NCBI RefSeq assembly: GCF_036320965.1
Contig: NC_092271.1
Span: 12,424,596 to 12,488,595, forward strand
Source: Panulirus ornatus
Taxonomy: Eukaryota > Arthropoda > Malacostraca > Decapoda > Palinuridae
Length of the DNA stretch: 64,000 nucleotides
Direction: 5' to 3'
The translations under genes and the position numbers were made by a program. Positions 37,201-51,107 of this stretch are shown piece by piece (position 1 is the stretch's first letter; each line of letters opens with the position of its first letter). Under the pieces are notes generated by a model, which had not been told where the DNA came from, did no database searches, and saw only the letters and a program-made list of their open reading frames with translations.

Positions 37201-40200
37201 CTGGGGTCAATGTGCTGTTAGTGGATTGAATTAGAAATAATTTACCAGGAATACTCAGCAAACTTATACCTCTGTAATTTGAGCACTCACCTTTGTCTCC
37301 TTTGCCTTTGTACAATGGCATTATGCAAGCATTCAGCCAATCCTCAGGCACCTCACCATGAGTCATACATACATTAAATAACCTTACCAACCAGTCAACA
37401 ATACAGTCACCCCCTTTTTTAATAAATTCCACTGCAATACCATCCAAACCCGCTGCCTTGCCGGCTTTCATCTTCCGCAAAGCTTTTACTACCTCTTCTC
37501 TGTTTACCAAATCATTTTCCCTAACCCTCTCACTTTGCACACCACCTCGACCAAAACACCCTATATCTGCCACTCTATCATCAAACACATTCAACAAAAC
37601 TTCAAAATACTCACTCCATCTCCTGCTCACATCACCACTACTTGTTATCACCTCCCCATTAGCACCCTTCACTGAAGTTCCCATTTGTTCCCTTGTCTTA
37701 CACACTTTATTTACCTCCTTCCAAAACATCCTTTTATTCTCCCTAAAATTTAATAATACTCTCTCACCCCAACTCTCATTTGCCCTCTTTTCACCTCTTG
37801 CACCTTTCTCTTGACCCCCTGCCTCTTTCTTTCATACATCTCCCACTCATTTGCATCATTTCCCTGCAAAAATTGTCCAAATGCCCCTCTCTTCTCTTTC
37901 ACTAATAATCTTACTTCATCCCACCACTCACTACCCTTTCTAATCTGCCCACCTCCCACGCTTCTCATGCCACAAGCATCTTTTGCACAAGCCATCACTG
38001 CTTCCCTAAATACATCCCATTCCCCCCCCCACTCCCCTTACCTCCTTTGTTCTCACCTTTTTCCATTCTGTACTGTCTCTCCTGGTACTTCCTTACACAA
38101 GTCTCCTTCCCAAGCTCACTTACTCTCACCACTCTCTTCACCCCAACATTCTCTCTTCTTTTCTGAAAACCACTACAAATCTTCACCTTCGCCTCCATAA
38201 GATAATGATCAGACATCCCTCCAGTTGCACCTCTCAGCACATTAACATCCAAAAGTCTCTCTTTCGCACGCCTATCAATTAACTTGTACTCCAATAACGC
38301 TCTCTGGCCATCCCTCCTACTTACATACGTATACTTATGTATATCTCTCTTTTTAAACCGTATTCCCAATCACCAGTCCTTTTTCAGCACATAAATCTAC
38401 AAGCTCTTCACCATTTCCATTTACAACACTGAACACCCCATGTACACCAATTATTCCCTAAACTGCCACATTACTCACCTTTGCATTCAAATCACCCATC
38501 ACTATAACCCTGTTTCGTGCATCAAAACTACTAACACACTCACTCAGCTGCTCCCAAAACACTTCCCTCTCTTGATCTTTCTTCTCATGCCCAGGTGCAT
38601 ATGCACCAATAATCACCCATCTCTCTCCATCCATTTTCAGTTTTACCCATATCAATCTAGAGTTTACTTTCTTACACTCTATCACATACTCCCACCACTC
38701 CTGTTTCAGTAGTGCTACTCCTTCCCTTGCTCTTGTCCTCTCACTAACCCCTGACTTAACTCCCAAGACATTCCTAAAGCACTCTTCCCCTTTACCCTTG
38801 AGCATCATTTCACTCAGAGCCAAAACATCCAGGTTCCTTTCCTCAAACATACTACCTATCTCTCCTTTTTTCTCATCTTGGTTACATCCACACACATTTA
38901 GACACCCCAATCTGAGCCTTTGAGGAGGATGAGCACTCCCCGCGTGACTCCTTCTGTTTCCCCTTTTAGAAAGTTAAAATATAAGGAGGGGAGGGTTTCC
39001 AGCCCCCCGGTCCCGTCCCCTTTAGTCGCCTTCTACGACATGTGAGGAATGCGTGGGAAGTATTCTTTCTCCCCCTATCCCCAGGGATAATATATATATA
39101 TATAATATATATATATATATAATTTTTTTTTTTTTTCACTCCATCTTTCCACCTCCAATTTGGTCTCCCTCTTCTCCTCGTTCCCTCCACTCCGACACAA
39201 CATCCTCTTGGTCAATCTTTCCTCACTCATTCTCTCCATGTGCCCAAACCATTTCAACACACCATCTTCTGCTCTCTCAACCACGCTCTTTTTATTTCCA
39301 CACATCTCTCTTACCCTTTCATTACTTACTCGATCAAACCACCTCACACCACACACTGTCCTCAAACATCTCATTTCCAGCACATCCATCCTCCTGCGCA
39401 CAACTCTATCCATAGCCACGCCTCGCAACCATACAACATTGTTGGAACCACTATTCCTTCAAACATACCCATTTTTGTTTTCCGAGATAATGTTCTCGAC
39501 TTCCACACATTCTTCAAGGCTCCCAGAATTTTCGCCCCCTCCCCCACCCTATGATCCACTTCCGCTTCCATGGTTCCATCGCTGCCAGATCCACTCCCAG
39601 ATATCTAAACCACTTCACTTCCTCAAATTTTTCTCCATTCAAACTCACCTCCCAATTGACTTGACCCTCAACCCTACTGTACCTAATAACCTTGCTCTTA
39701 TTCACATTTACTCTTAACTTTCTTCTTTCACACACTTTACCAAAACTCAGTCACCAGCTTCTGCAGTTTCTCACATGAATCAGCCATCAGCGCTGTATCA
39801 TCAGCGAACAACAACTGACTCACTTCCCAAGCTCTCTCATCCCCAACAGACTTCATACTTGCCCCTCTTTCCAAAACTCTTGCATTCACCTCCCTAACAA
39901 CCCCATCCATATATATATATATATCTCATTTCCAGCTGGAAATGAGATGTTTGACGACAATGTGTGGTGTGAGGTGGTTTGATCGAGTAAGTAATGTACG
40001 GGTAAGAGAGATGTGTGGAAATAAAAAGAGCGTGGTTGAGAGAGCAGAAGAGGGTGTTTTGAAATGGTTTGGTCACATGGAGAGAATGAGTGAAGAAAGA
40101 TTTACCAAGAGGATATATGTGTCAGAGGTGGAGGGAACGAGAAGTGGGAGACCAAATTGGAGGTGGAAAGATGGAGTGAAAAAGATTTTGAGTGATCGGG

Positions 40201-43200
40201 GCCAGAACATGCAGGAGGGTGAAAGTTAATGCAAGGGAAAGAGAGAATTGAAAAGATGTGGTATACTGGGGTCAATGTGCTGTTAGTGGATTGAATTAGA
40301 ATAATTTACCAAGGAATACTCAGCAAAACTTATACCTCCTTTAATTTGAGCACTCACCTTTGTCTCCTTTGCCTTTGTACAATGGCATTATGCAAGCATT
40401 CAGCCAATTCTCAGGCACTTCACCATGATCCATACATAAACTGAATATCCTTACCAACCAATCAACAATAAAGTCACCCCCTTTCTTAATAAATTCAACT
40501 ACAATACCATCCAAACCTGCCAACCTGCTGGATTTCATCTTCCACAAAGCTTTCACTACCTCTTATCTCTTAACCAAACCATTCTCCCTGATCCTTTCAC
40601 TTCACACACCACCCCAACCAAAACACCCTACAGCTGCCACTCTATCATCAAACATATTCAATAGCCCTTCAAAATTCTCACTCCATCTCCTCTTCACTTC
40701 ATCACTACCTGTTATTACTTGCTCACTTGCCCCCTTCACCGTCGTTCCCATTTGTTCTCCTGTCTTATGCACGTTACTTACCTCCTTCCCAAACATAGAT
40801 AGGGTTGTCCAAAGAAGGGTTTATGTATTGGAAATGAAATGTTTGAGGACAATATGCAGTGTAAGGTGGTTTAATTGAGTAAGTAATGAAAGAATAAAAG
40901 ATATGTGTGGTAATGAAAAAAAAGCGTGGTTGTGAGACCAGAAGAGGGGTTTTTTAAAATGGTTTGGGCATATGAAGAGATTGAGTGAGGATAGGTTGAC
41001 GAACAAGATATGTGTCAGAAGTGGAGGGAACAAGGAGAACTGGGAGACCAAATTGGAGATAGAAGGATGAAGTAAAAAGATTTGGAGCAATCTGGTCCTG
41101 AACATGCAGGAGGGTGAAGGGCAGAGTGTACAGGATAGAGTAAAATGTGTACTAGGGTTGATGTGCAGTCAATGGATTGAACCAAGGCATTTGAAGTGTC
41201 TGGGATAAACCATGGAAAGATCTGTGGGATACTGGAGTATATGCTTCAACCATTAGTGACAGCTCACCAGAAAATTTGCCCACTGTTGCCATGCATCGTT
41301 TTTAAAACCTCTTATTTTCCATGTCTACATTATCTAATGTATATTTCATGGACAACAGACAAGCAAAATGCCTGAAAATAAAGCAATGGATTACATCAAT
41401 CAGATGTGCAGTTATGTCAAGGATATTATTGCACCAAAGGAGTCCATTGTTCCACTGATCCTGCAAGTGTAGCCTCAAAACCAACTCATAAAAGGGGGCC
41501 CTTGAATTGTAAATAAACAGAATGATATAGAAAACCTACCTGACTACTAGAAGGTGGTGCATGAACAGTAGAGGGACTGGGCTGTGGAGATGCAGAGGCA
41601 GTGCCACTCACTACTCGCCGACCTAAGATTGGTGATGTAGGTAATCCTCCCCCAAGGCCAAAGAGGATTGTTTTTAAAGATTTCAGTTGACTGTCTGATG
41701 ATGGAGCTTCCCTGGAAAGTACCTCTAATGATTTTCAAATCATTTTGTAACATCTTACCTTATATTCTAGCTCATTTCAATACCATTTCTCAGTTTTGCA
41801 AAATGGATTACAATAACAGTTCTCAAAAAATTCAAGCATCATACATCTGAACTCTCTGTTAAACTTGGTATGTCTAATATGTTTTCAGTCTCTATCTAAA
41901 TGTCCAGGTATCATCTTGCACATACATTTCATACTATTACATTATTCATGGGATAAATATTCTCCAAACAAGATGAAGCATTTCTATACATCATATTACT
42001 TTCGGTCCAACATTTGCCATCTCTCTGCAGTGCTGGTGGGGGTGTTACATACTCTTGGCTCATTAGATGTCACTCTTTTTTTGCCTATTATATGCATTCT
42101 TTGCTTCTCTTCCTTTCTTCCCTCAATCTACCACATCTGATGAATACCCCATTGAATTCTATCTTGCTTTTAAGTTTCCTTGACTGCCTAAGTACCTCCT
42201 GGCTAATCGACTTCAAAGAAAAAGTAACCATTACTGGTTATCCCCTTGTGTCCAGATTCTAACTAAATGTACACCATCGACTTTCCGGCAATTGATGGCT
42301 CGGCACCTCCTTTAGTCCAGACAGAATTACGTGAGGGAACTTGAAATTACCACAGCCACCAGACTAATTTACTGGGTGGCCACAGATGGTGTTGTGTGTA
42401 GGGCGCACTTATTTACATTCTTTACACTGCACTTGATGGTGGCGATACTGCAATTCTATGAGGGTCTTTGCTTATTTTGCTTAAATCTAACCCTAGCTAT
42501 GGCTTCTAAGACATATGAGAGTGTCAGTCGTGGTGTCAAACATATATATACCAGTCAATATCGATCCAAGATATGGAAGAACTGTTGAAAAAGATGAACC
42601 GTGGTGTTTCGTTGGGTAAGCTGTGTTTCATCAACTGTTTATGATATAAAGAAGCAAAGGGAGAAACTATTGAAATTCTACGCAGACAGCAATTCCAAGA
42701 AGCAAATGACAATTAGATAAACTATGAAAGATGGTAAGAGTACTGAGCACGATCAAGTGATGATGGAATGGTTTTGACAGAGTCAGAGTGATGGAGTGGA
42801 CTAGTCAGGCAGCATGATAATGGAATAGGCTGAGTTGTTCCATAAAGAACTTGAATTATAACACGAGCATGACTGAAGTGAAGGATGGCTTCAAAGATTC
42901 AAGAAGCGTCATGGAATTTCCAGGCACAGAGTGTGCGGAGAAAAGCAGTCTGCAAACCATGAAGGAGCTGCCAAGAATGTGGACGAATTTGCGAAACTCA
43001 TATCTGATGAGCACCTCAGTCCTGAGCAGGTGTATAATGCAGACAAAACTGCATTATTCTGGCGATGCACACCTAGAAAAACACTAACAACAGAAGACGA
43101 AGAAGACCCCACAGGATTCAAACAATCTAAGGACAGACTTACCATCTTAGGGTGCTCAAACATTTAATATTTGTTTAATTTGAAATTCTAGCAGTCCATG

Positions 43201-46200
43201 GTATACTTTAGACACATGGGAGATGCATAATTAGTGGGTCAGAGGTGTGTTGATGAATTATTATTACGTGACCACAGTTGGTCCGGAAAAATGGTTAATC
43301 CGGCAAGGATTTGGAACCAAGAGTGCCGGCAAATCGGTGGTGTACCTGTATCAATTCTTGTTTCTTTTATCACAGAAACTGTGTCTATCAATTTTACAGC
43401 CTTCAGTAATATATTAAAAAATAATTCTACTTTCTTCCCCCTTCCCTCTCAATCTGATGTATGATTTTCATCCACTCCAAATATAGCTAAACATTTATGC
43501 CTATAAACCTCTGGATGTATTGCATTCCATCAAGAATCCAATAATAACTACTCTGCATAAAATGAATTATCCAAGATCATTTACGTCCACCAAGCATGCT
43601 CACCTAGAGATTCATACATTGCAGTCACCACTGCTGAGCCTTGAATCATGAAAATTTTACCATCTAAAAAAAAAGTATAATAAAGGTACCCATAAGTCTG
43701 TAAATGTGAATGTGAATTTTGTGAATCATTGCAACTCCACTCTACAGATTTGTGGAGGCTCTTTTCATTCCACAGGAGTCCATCATTTCCCTATTTTTGC
43801 ATAAAATGCAGCCTGGATGCTGTAGGAACCCATAAAAGGGGTTTTCAGGGTGTAACATAATAAGAATAAAATATTATTTGTGATTTTAGTATTCCATTGA
43901 TGCTTTCCCCAGCATATTGTCTTGCTCCACAAGTGTCCTATAAAGTTTCTCATGAGTGACTCCCTCTTGTGTTTCACAGAAGTTTAGCATTAAGAAGAGG
44001 ACTGATAATCCTGAAAGAAGAAAAACCCAGTTAATGCTGAAGCTCACACTCAGCCTACATTAGCACAAGCCATGAGATTGATAAAACACTGGCAAAGCAA
44101 CACAGGTGTTGCTGTTCTTATTATCTATCTAAGTCCCATGATATCACCATTCCAATAACATGACTGAGATGGAATGAACTCAAAGCCCAAAAACTATGCC
44201 AGAATCACAGAAGAGTCTAATATCTTTGTATGCTAACAACCAATACAAACAATTGTTTTTAGTTAAACATTTGCTAAACCAGCATGCATTCTTATGCAAT
44301 TACACCAAGTTGTCCATAATCTTTGACAGTCATTGAAACCTATTCATGTTTTCGTACAGCCAACACACAATTTTACAAACATACATTACACCATACATTG
44401 TCATTATATGCTACTGTAGTACTCATACCTTACTAACATAATCATAAGCAAAGTCATAATTTCCTAGACATGTTATAAATGACAAGACATCAGTGAGAAC
44501 AGGGACAGCAGTGGAACTAGTGGAGTGGCTCCTCATTGACATGCCCTGAGGTCTACTACTTGGTGGATACTGAATGTTCTAGCTTTAAGGTTCTATGGTA
44601 ACAGTGTTTAGCAAAAAACCTGCCTTAAAAGCAAGGTAAGGAATTCAACAGAATGCAATACAAAAAAAGTTTAAACAATATAACTATATTCTGTCTAATA
44701 TAAAAACCTTTTGGCAGTAAAAAACTTCTTCCAACACGGTGAAAATATTATCTGATCAACAAAAGTGATAAAAACTGACTTAATTTCTAGTATGTCATTC
44801 ATAAACAAAAATCAAATACAGAAATAGTCAATCTTATTCGAGTTTTCCTATGCTATAAGCCCTCTTCACATTTCAACTGGGGCCCAGCCTTGATGATGAA
44901 TTTTACCCATGACTGGAACCTTAGATCAAAAACTACTCACTGTGCAATATTATAAAAATCATCCATGAGGTGGGGTGGAGGTGGTGGGTCTGGTACAGTA
45001 AGATGCTCCAAGGTTGGCTGGTCTGATGTAGTGAGGGCTGCTAAACGAACCCGCAAAAGCTCATTCTCTTCCTGAAGACGTGCAATCTTAGATGCTTCAT
45101 CACGGTAACTAGCTAGAGTTGGCAACTCTACACTCTGCCAATGCAGGGAAAAGATATTCATGTATCATAAATGTCTACCTATCATTATATTCGAATCTAC
45201 ATCTGTTTAAATCAGTTTTTAATTGTGACCTCTCACTGCTTTATCTTTGCATTTCTTGAACAGTTATTTACAATATCCTATCGACAACCAGACCTCACAT
45301 AACTTTCAATGTTTCCCTGAGTTCTTCATGGGAAGTTATATGGAAGGGTATTGATTGAGAGGGTGAAGGCATGTACAGAGCATCAGATTGGGGAAGAGCA
45401 GTGTGGTTTCAGAAGTGGTAGAGGATGTGTGGATCAGGTGTTTGCTTTGAAGAATGCATGTGAGAAATACTTAGAAAAGAAAATGGATTTGTATGTAGCA
45501 TTTATGGATCTGGAGAAGGCATATGATAGAGTTGATAGAGATGCTCTGTGGAAGGTATTAAGATTATATGGTGTGGGAGGCAAGTTGTTAGAAGCAGTGA
45601 AGTTTTTATCGAGGATGTAAGGCATGTGTACGTGTAGGAAGAGAGGAAAGTGATTGGTTCTCAGTGAATGTAGGTTTGCGGCAGGGGTGTGTGATGTATC
45701 CATGGTTGTTTAATTTGTTTATGGATGGGGTTGTTAGGGAGGTAAATACAAGAGTTTTGGAAAGAGGGGCAAGTATGAAGTCTGTTGGGGATGAGAGAGC
45801 TTGGGAAGTGAGTCAGTTGTTGTTCGTTGATGATACAGCGCTGGTGGCTGATTCATGTGAGAAACTGCAGAAGCTGGTGACTGAGTTTGGTAAAGTGTGT
45901 GAAAGAAGAAAGTTAAGAGTAAATGTGAATAAGAGAAAGGTTATTAGGTAAAGTAGGGTTGAGGGTCAAGTCAATTGGGAGGTAAGTTTGAATGGAGAAA
46001 AACTGGAGGAAGTAAAGTGTTTAAGATATCTGGGAGTAGATCTGGCAGCGGATGGAACCATGGAAGCGGAAGTGGATCATAGGGTGGGGGAGGGGGCGAA
46101 AATCCTGGGAGCCTTGAAGAATGTGTGGAAGTCAAGAACATTATCTCGGAAAACAAAAATGGGTATGTTTGAAGGAATAGTGGTTCCAACAATGTTGTAT

Positions 46201-46773
46201 GGTTGCGAGGCGTGGGCTATGGATAGAGTTGTGTGCAGGAGGATGGATGTGCTGGAAATGAGATGTCTGAGGACAATGTGCGGTGTGAGGTGGTTTGATC
46301 GAGTAAGTAACGTAAGGGTAAGAGAGATGTGTGGAAATAAAAAGAGCATGGTTGAGAGAGCAGAAGAGGGTGTTTTGAACTGGTTTGGGCACATGGAAAG
46401 AATGAGTGAGGAAAGATTGACCAAGAGGATATATGTGTCGGAGGTGGAGGGAACGAGGAGAAGTGGGAGACCAAATTGGAGGTGGAAGGATGGAGTGAAA
46501 AAGATTTTGTGTGATCGGGGCCTGAACATGCAGGAGGGTGAAAGGAGGGCAAGGAATAGAGTGAATTGGATCGATGTGGTATACCGGGGTTGACGTGCTG
46601 TCAGTGGATTGAATCAGGGCATGTGAAGCATCTGGGGTAAACCATGGAAAGCTGTGTAGGTGTGTATATTTGCATGTGTGGACGTATGTATATACATGTG
46701 TATGGGGGTGGGTTGGGCCATTTCTTTCATCTGTTTCCTTGCGCTACCTCGCAAATGCGGGAGACAGTGGCAA

Positions 46774-46849
<76 letters not shown>

Positions 46850-46930
46850 TATTACACTTTGTTGCTGTCTCCCGCGTTTGCGAGGTAGCGCAAGGAAACA
46901 GACGAAAGAAATGGCCCAACCCCCCCCCAT

Positions 46931-47010
<80 letters not shown>

Positions 47011-49547
47011 GCCATTTCTTTCATCTGTTTCCTTGCGCTACCTCGCAAACACAGGAGACAGCGACAAAGCAAAATATTTATTTTATTTTATTTTGCTCTG
47101 TCGCTGTCTCCCGCGTTTGCGAGATAGCGCAAGGAAACAGATGAAAGAAATCGCCCAACCCACCCCCATACACAATGTATATAAATACACGTCCACACAC
47201 GCAAATATACACACCTATACATCTCAATGTACACATATATATACACACACAGACACATACATATATACCCATGCACACAATTCACACTGTCTGCCTTTAT
47301 TCATTCCCATTGCCACCTCGCCACACATGGAATACCATCTCCCTCCCCCCTCATGTGTGCGAGGTAGCACTAGGAAAAGACAACAAAGGCCCCATTCGTT
47401 CACACTAAGTCTCTCGCTGTCATGCAATAATGCCCGAAACCACAGCTCCCTTCTTACTCGATCAAACCACACGTTGTCCTCAAACATCTCATTTCCAGCA
47501 CATCCACCCTCCTGCGCACAACTCTATCCATAGCCCATGCCTCGCAACCATACAACATTGTTGGAACCACTATTCCTTCAAACATACCCATTTTTGCTTT
47601 CCGAGATAATGTTCCCGACTTCCACACATTCTTCAAGGCTCCCAGGATTTTTGCCCCCTCCCCCACCCTATGATTCACTTCCGCTTCCATGGTTCCATCC
47701 GCTGCCAGATCCACTCCCAGATATCTAAAACACTTTACTTCCTCCAGTTTTTCTCCATTCAAACTTACCTCCCAGTTGACTTGACCCTCAACCCTACTGT
47801 ACCTAATAACCTTGCTCTTATTCACATTTACTCCTAACTTTCTTCTTTCACACACTTTACCAAACTCAGTCACCAGCTTCTGCAGTTTCTCACATGAATC
47901 AGCCACCAGCGCTGTATCATCAGCGAACAACAACTGACTCACTTCCCAAGCTCTCTCATCCACAACAGACTTCATACTTGCCCCTCTTTCCAAAACTCTT
48001 GCATTCACCTCCTTAACAACCCCATCCAAAAACAAATTAAACAACCATGGAGACATCACACACCCCTGCCGCAAACCTACATTCACTGAGAACCAATCAC
48101 TTTCCTCTCTTCCTACACGTACACATGTCTTACATCCTCGATAAAAACTTTTCACTACTTCTAACAACTTGCCTCCAACACCATATATTCTTAATACCTT
48201 CCACAGAGCATCTCTATCAACTCTATCATATGCCTTCTCCAGATCCATAAATGCTACATACAAATCCATTTGCTTTTCTAAGTATTTCTCACATACATTC
48301 TTCAAAGCAAACACCTGATCCACACATCCTCTACCACTTCTGAAACCACACTGCTCTTCCCCAATCTCATGCTCTGTACATGCCTTCACCCTCTCAATCA
48401 ATACCCTCCCATATAATTTACCAGGAATACTCAACAAACTTATACCTCTGTAATTTGAGCACTCACTCTTATCCCCTTTGCCTTTGTACAATGGCGCTAT
48501 GCACGCATTCCGACAATCCTCAGGCACCTCACCATGAGTCATACATACATTAAATGACCTTACCAACCAGTCAACAATACAGTCCCCCCCCCTTTTTTAA
48601 TAAATTCCACTGCAATACCATCCAAACCTGCTGCCTTGCCGGCTTTCATCTTCCGCAAAGCTTTTACTTCCTCTTCTCTGTTTACCAAATCATTTTCCCT
48701 AACCCTCTCACTTTGCACACCACCTCAACCAAAACACCCTATATCTGCCACTCTATCATCAAACACATTCAACAAACCTTCAAAATACTCACTCCATCTC
48801 CTTCTCACATCACCACTACTTGCTATCACCTCCCCATTTGCGCCCTTCACTGAAGTTCCCATTTGCTCCCTTGTCTTACGCACTTTATTTACCTCCTTCC
48901 AGAACATCTTTTAATTCTCCCTAAAATTTAATGATACTCTCTCACCCCAACTCTCATTTGCCCTCTTTTTCACCTCTTGCACCTTTCTCTTGACCTCCTG
49001 TCTCTTTCTTTTATACATCTCCCACTCAATTGCATTTTTTCCCAGCAAAAATCGTCCAAATGCCTCTCTCTTCTCTTTCACTAATAATCTTACTTCTTCA
49101 TCCCACCACTCACTACCCTTTCTAATCAACCCACCTCCCACTCTTCTCATGCCACAAGCATCTTTTGCGTAATCCATCACTGATTCCCTAAATACATCCC
49201 ATTCCTCCCCCACTCCCCTTACTTCCATTGTTCTCACCTTTTTCCAATCTGTACTCAGTCTCTCCTGCTCTCCTGGTACTTCCTCACACAAGTCTCCTTC
49301 CCAAGCTCACTTACTCTCACCACCCTCTTCACCCCAACATTCACTCTTCTTTCTGAAAACCCATACAAATCTTCACCTTAGCCTCCACAAGATAATGATC
49401 AGACATCCCTCCAGTTGCATCTCTCAGCACATTAACATCCAAAAGTCTCTCTTTCGCGCGCCTGTCAATTAACACGTAATCCAATAACGCTCTCTGGCCA
49501 TCTCTCCTACTTACATACGTATACAAAGCAAAATAAATAAATAAATA

Positions 49548-49618
<71 letters not shown>

Positions 49619-49847
49619 TCTTTCTTTCAAACTATTCGCCATTTCCCGCATTAGCGAGGTAGCGTTAAGAACAGAGGACTGGGCCTTTGAGGGAATACCC
49701 TCACCTGGCCCAATTCTCTGTTCCTTCTTTTGGAAAATTAAAAAAAAACCGAGAGGGGAGATTTCCAGCCCCCCGCTCCCTCCCCTTTTAGTCGCCTTCT
49801 ACGACACGCAGGGAATACGTGGGAAGTACTCTTAATCCCCTATCCCC

Positions 49848-49924
<77 letters not shown>

Positions 49925-51073
49925 GGAAGAGAGGAAAGTGATTGGTTCTCAGTGAATGTAGGTTTGCGGCAGGGGTGTGTGATGTCTCCATGGTTGTTTA
50001 ATTTGTTTATGGATGGGGTTGTTAGGGAGGTAAATGCAAGAGTTTTGGAAAGAGGGGCAAGTATGAAGTCTGTTGGGGATGAGAGAGCTTGGGAAGTGAG
50101 TCAGTTGTTGTTCGCTGATGATACAGCGCTGGTGGCGGATTCATGTGAGAAACTGCAGAAGCTGGTGACGGAGTTTGGTAAAGTGTGTGGAAGAAGAAAG
50201 TTAAGAGTAAATGTGAATAAGAGCAAGGTTATTAGGTACAGTAGGGTTGAGGGTCAAGTCAATTGGGAGGTGAGTTTGAATGGAGAAAAACTGGAGGAAG
50301 TGAAGTGTTTTAGATATCTGGGAGTGGATCTGGCAGCAGATGGAACCATGGAAGCGGAAGTGGATCATAGGGTGGGGGAGGGGGCGAAAATTTTGGGAGC
50401 CTTGAAAAATGTGTGGAAGTCGAGAACATTATCCCGGAAAGCAAAAATGGGTATGTTTGAAGGAATAGTGGTTCCAACAATGTTGTATGGTTGCGAGGCG
50501 TGGGCTATGGATAGAGTTGTGCGCAGGAGGATGGATGTGCTGGAAATGAGATGTTTGAGGACAATGTGTGGTGTGAGGTGGTTTGATCGAGTAAGTAACG
50601 TAAGGGTAAGAGAGATGTGTGGAAATAAAAAGAGCGTGGTTGAGAGAGCAGAAGAGGGTGTTTTGAAATGGTTTGGGCACATGGAGAGAATGAGTGAGGA
50701 AAGATTGACCAAGAGGATATATGTGTCGGAGGTGGAGGGAACGAGGAGAAGAGGGAGACCAAATTGGAGGTGGAAAGATGGAGAGAAAAGGATTTTGTGT
50801 GATCGGGGCCTGAACATGCAGGAGGGTGAAAGGAGGGCAAGAAATAGAGTGAATTGGAGCGATGTGGTATACAGGGGTTGACGTGCTGTCAGTGGATTGA
50901 ATCAAGGCATGTGAAGCGTCCGGGGTAAACCATGGAAAGCTGTGTAGGTATGTATATTTGCGTGTGTGGACGTGTGTATGTACATGTGTATGGGGGGGGG
51001 GTTGGGCCATTTCTTTCGTCTGTTTCCTTGCGCTACCTCGCAAACGCGGGAGACAGCGACAAAGTATAAAAAA

Positions 51074-51107
<34 letters not shown>

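Larger units (their letters stand above)
49922..51064 (+). mobile_element. Young 5'-truncated RTE copy, AAAGTATA-tail subfamily
   Basis: Same subfamily as 7112-8258: both have ACAGGGGTTGA at the stop codon, GTATGTACATGTGTATGGGG in the 3' UTR and a tail reading GACAAAGTATAAAA. Stem-loop at 51031-51058. A-tail of about 24 nt then AT repeat. Confidence 0.95.

Noticed and set aside
40288..41225. Second twin-priming event (antisense RT start next to sense C-terminus)
   Set aside because: The two parts are not adjacent in the element (about 200 codons missing between them) and no flanking duplication was found, so two old insertions or rearrangement are as likely.
46660..47127. Open frames full of alternating Ile-Tyr
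   Set aside because: Translation of (AT)n arrays joined to RTE tails; no biological coding signal.
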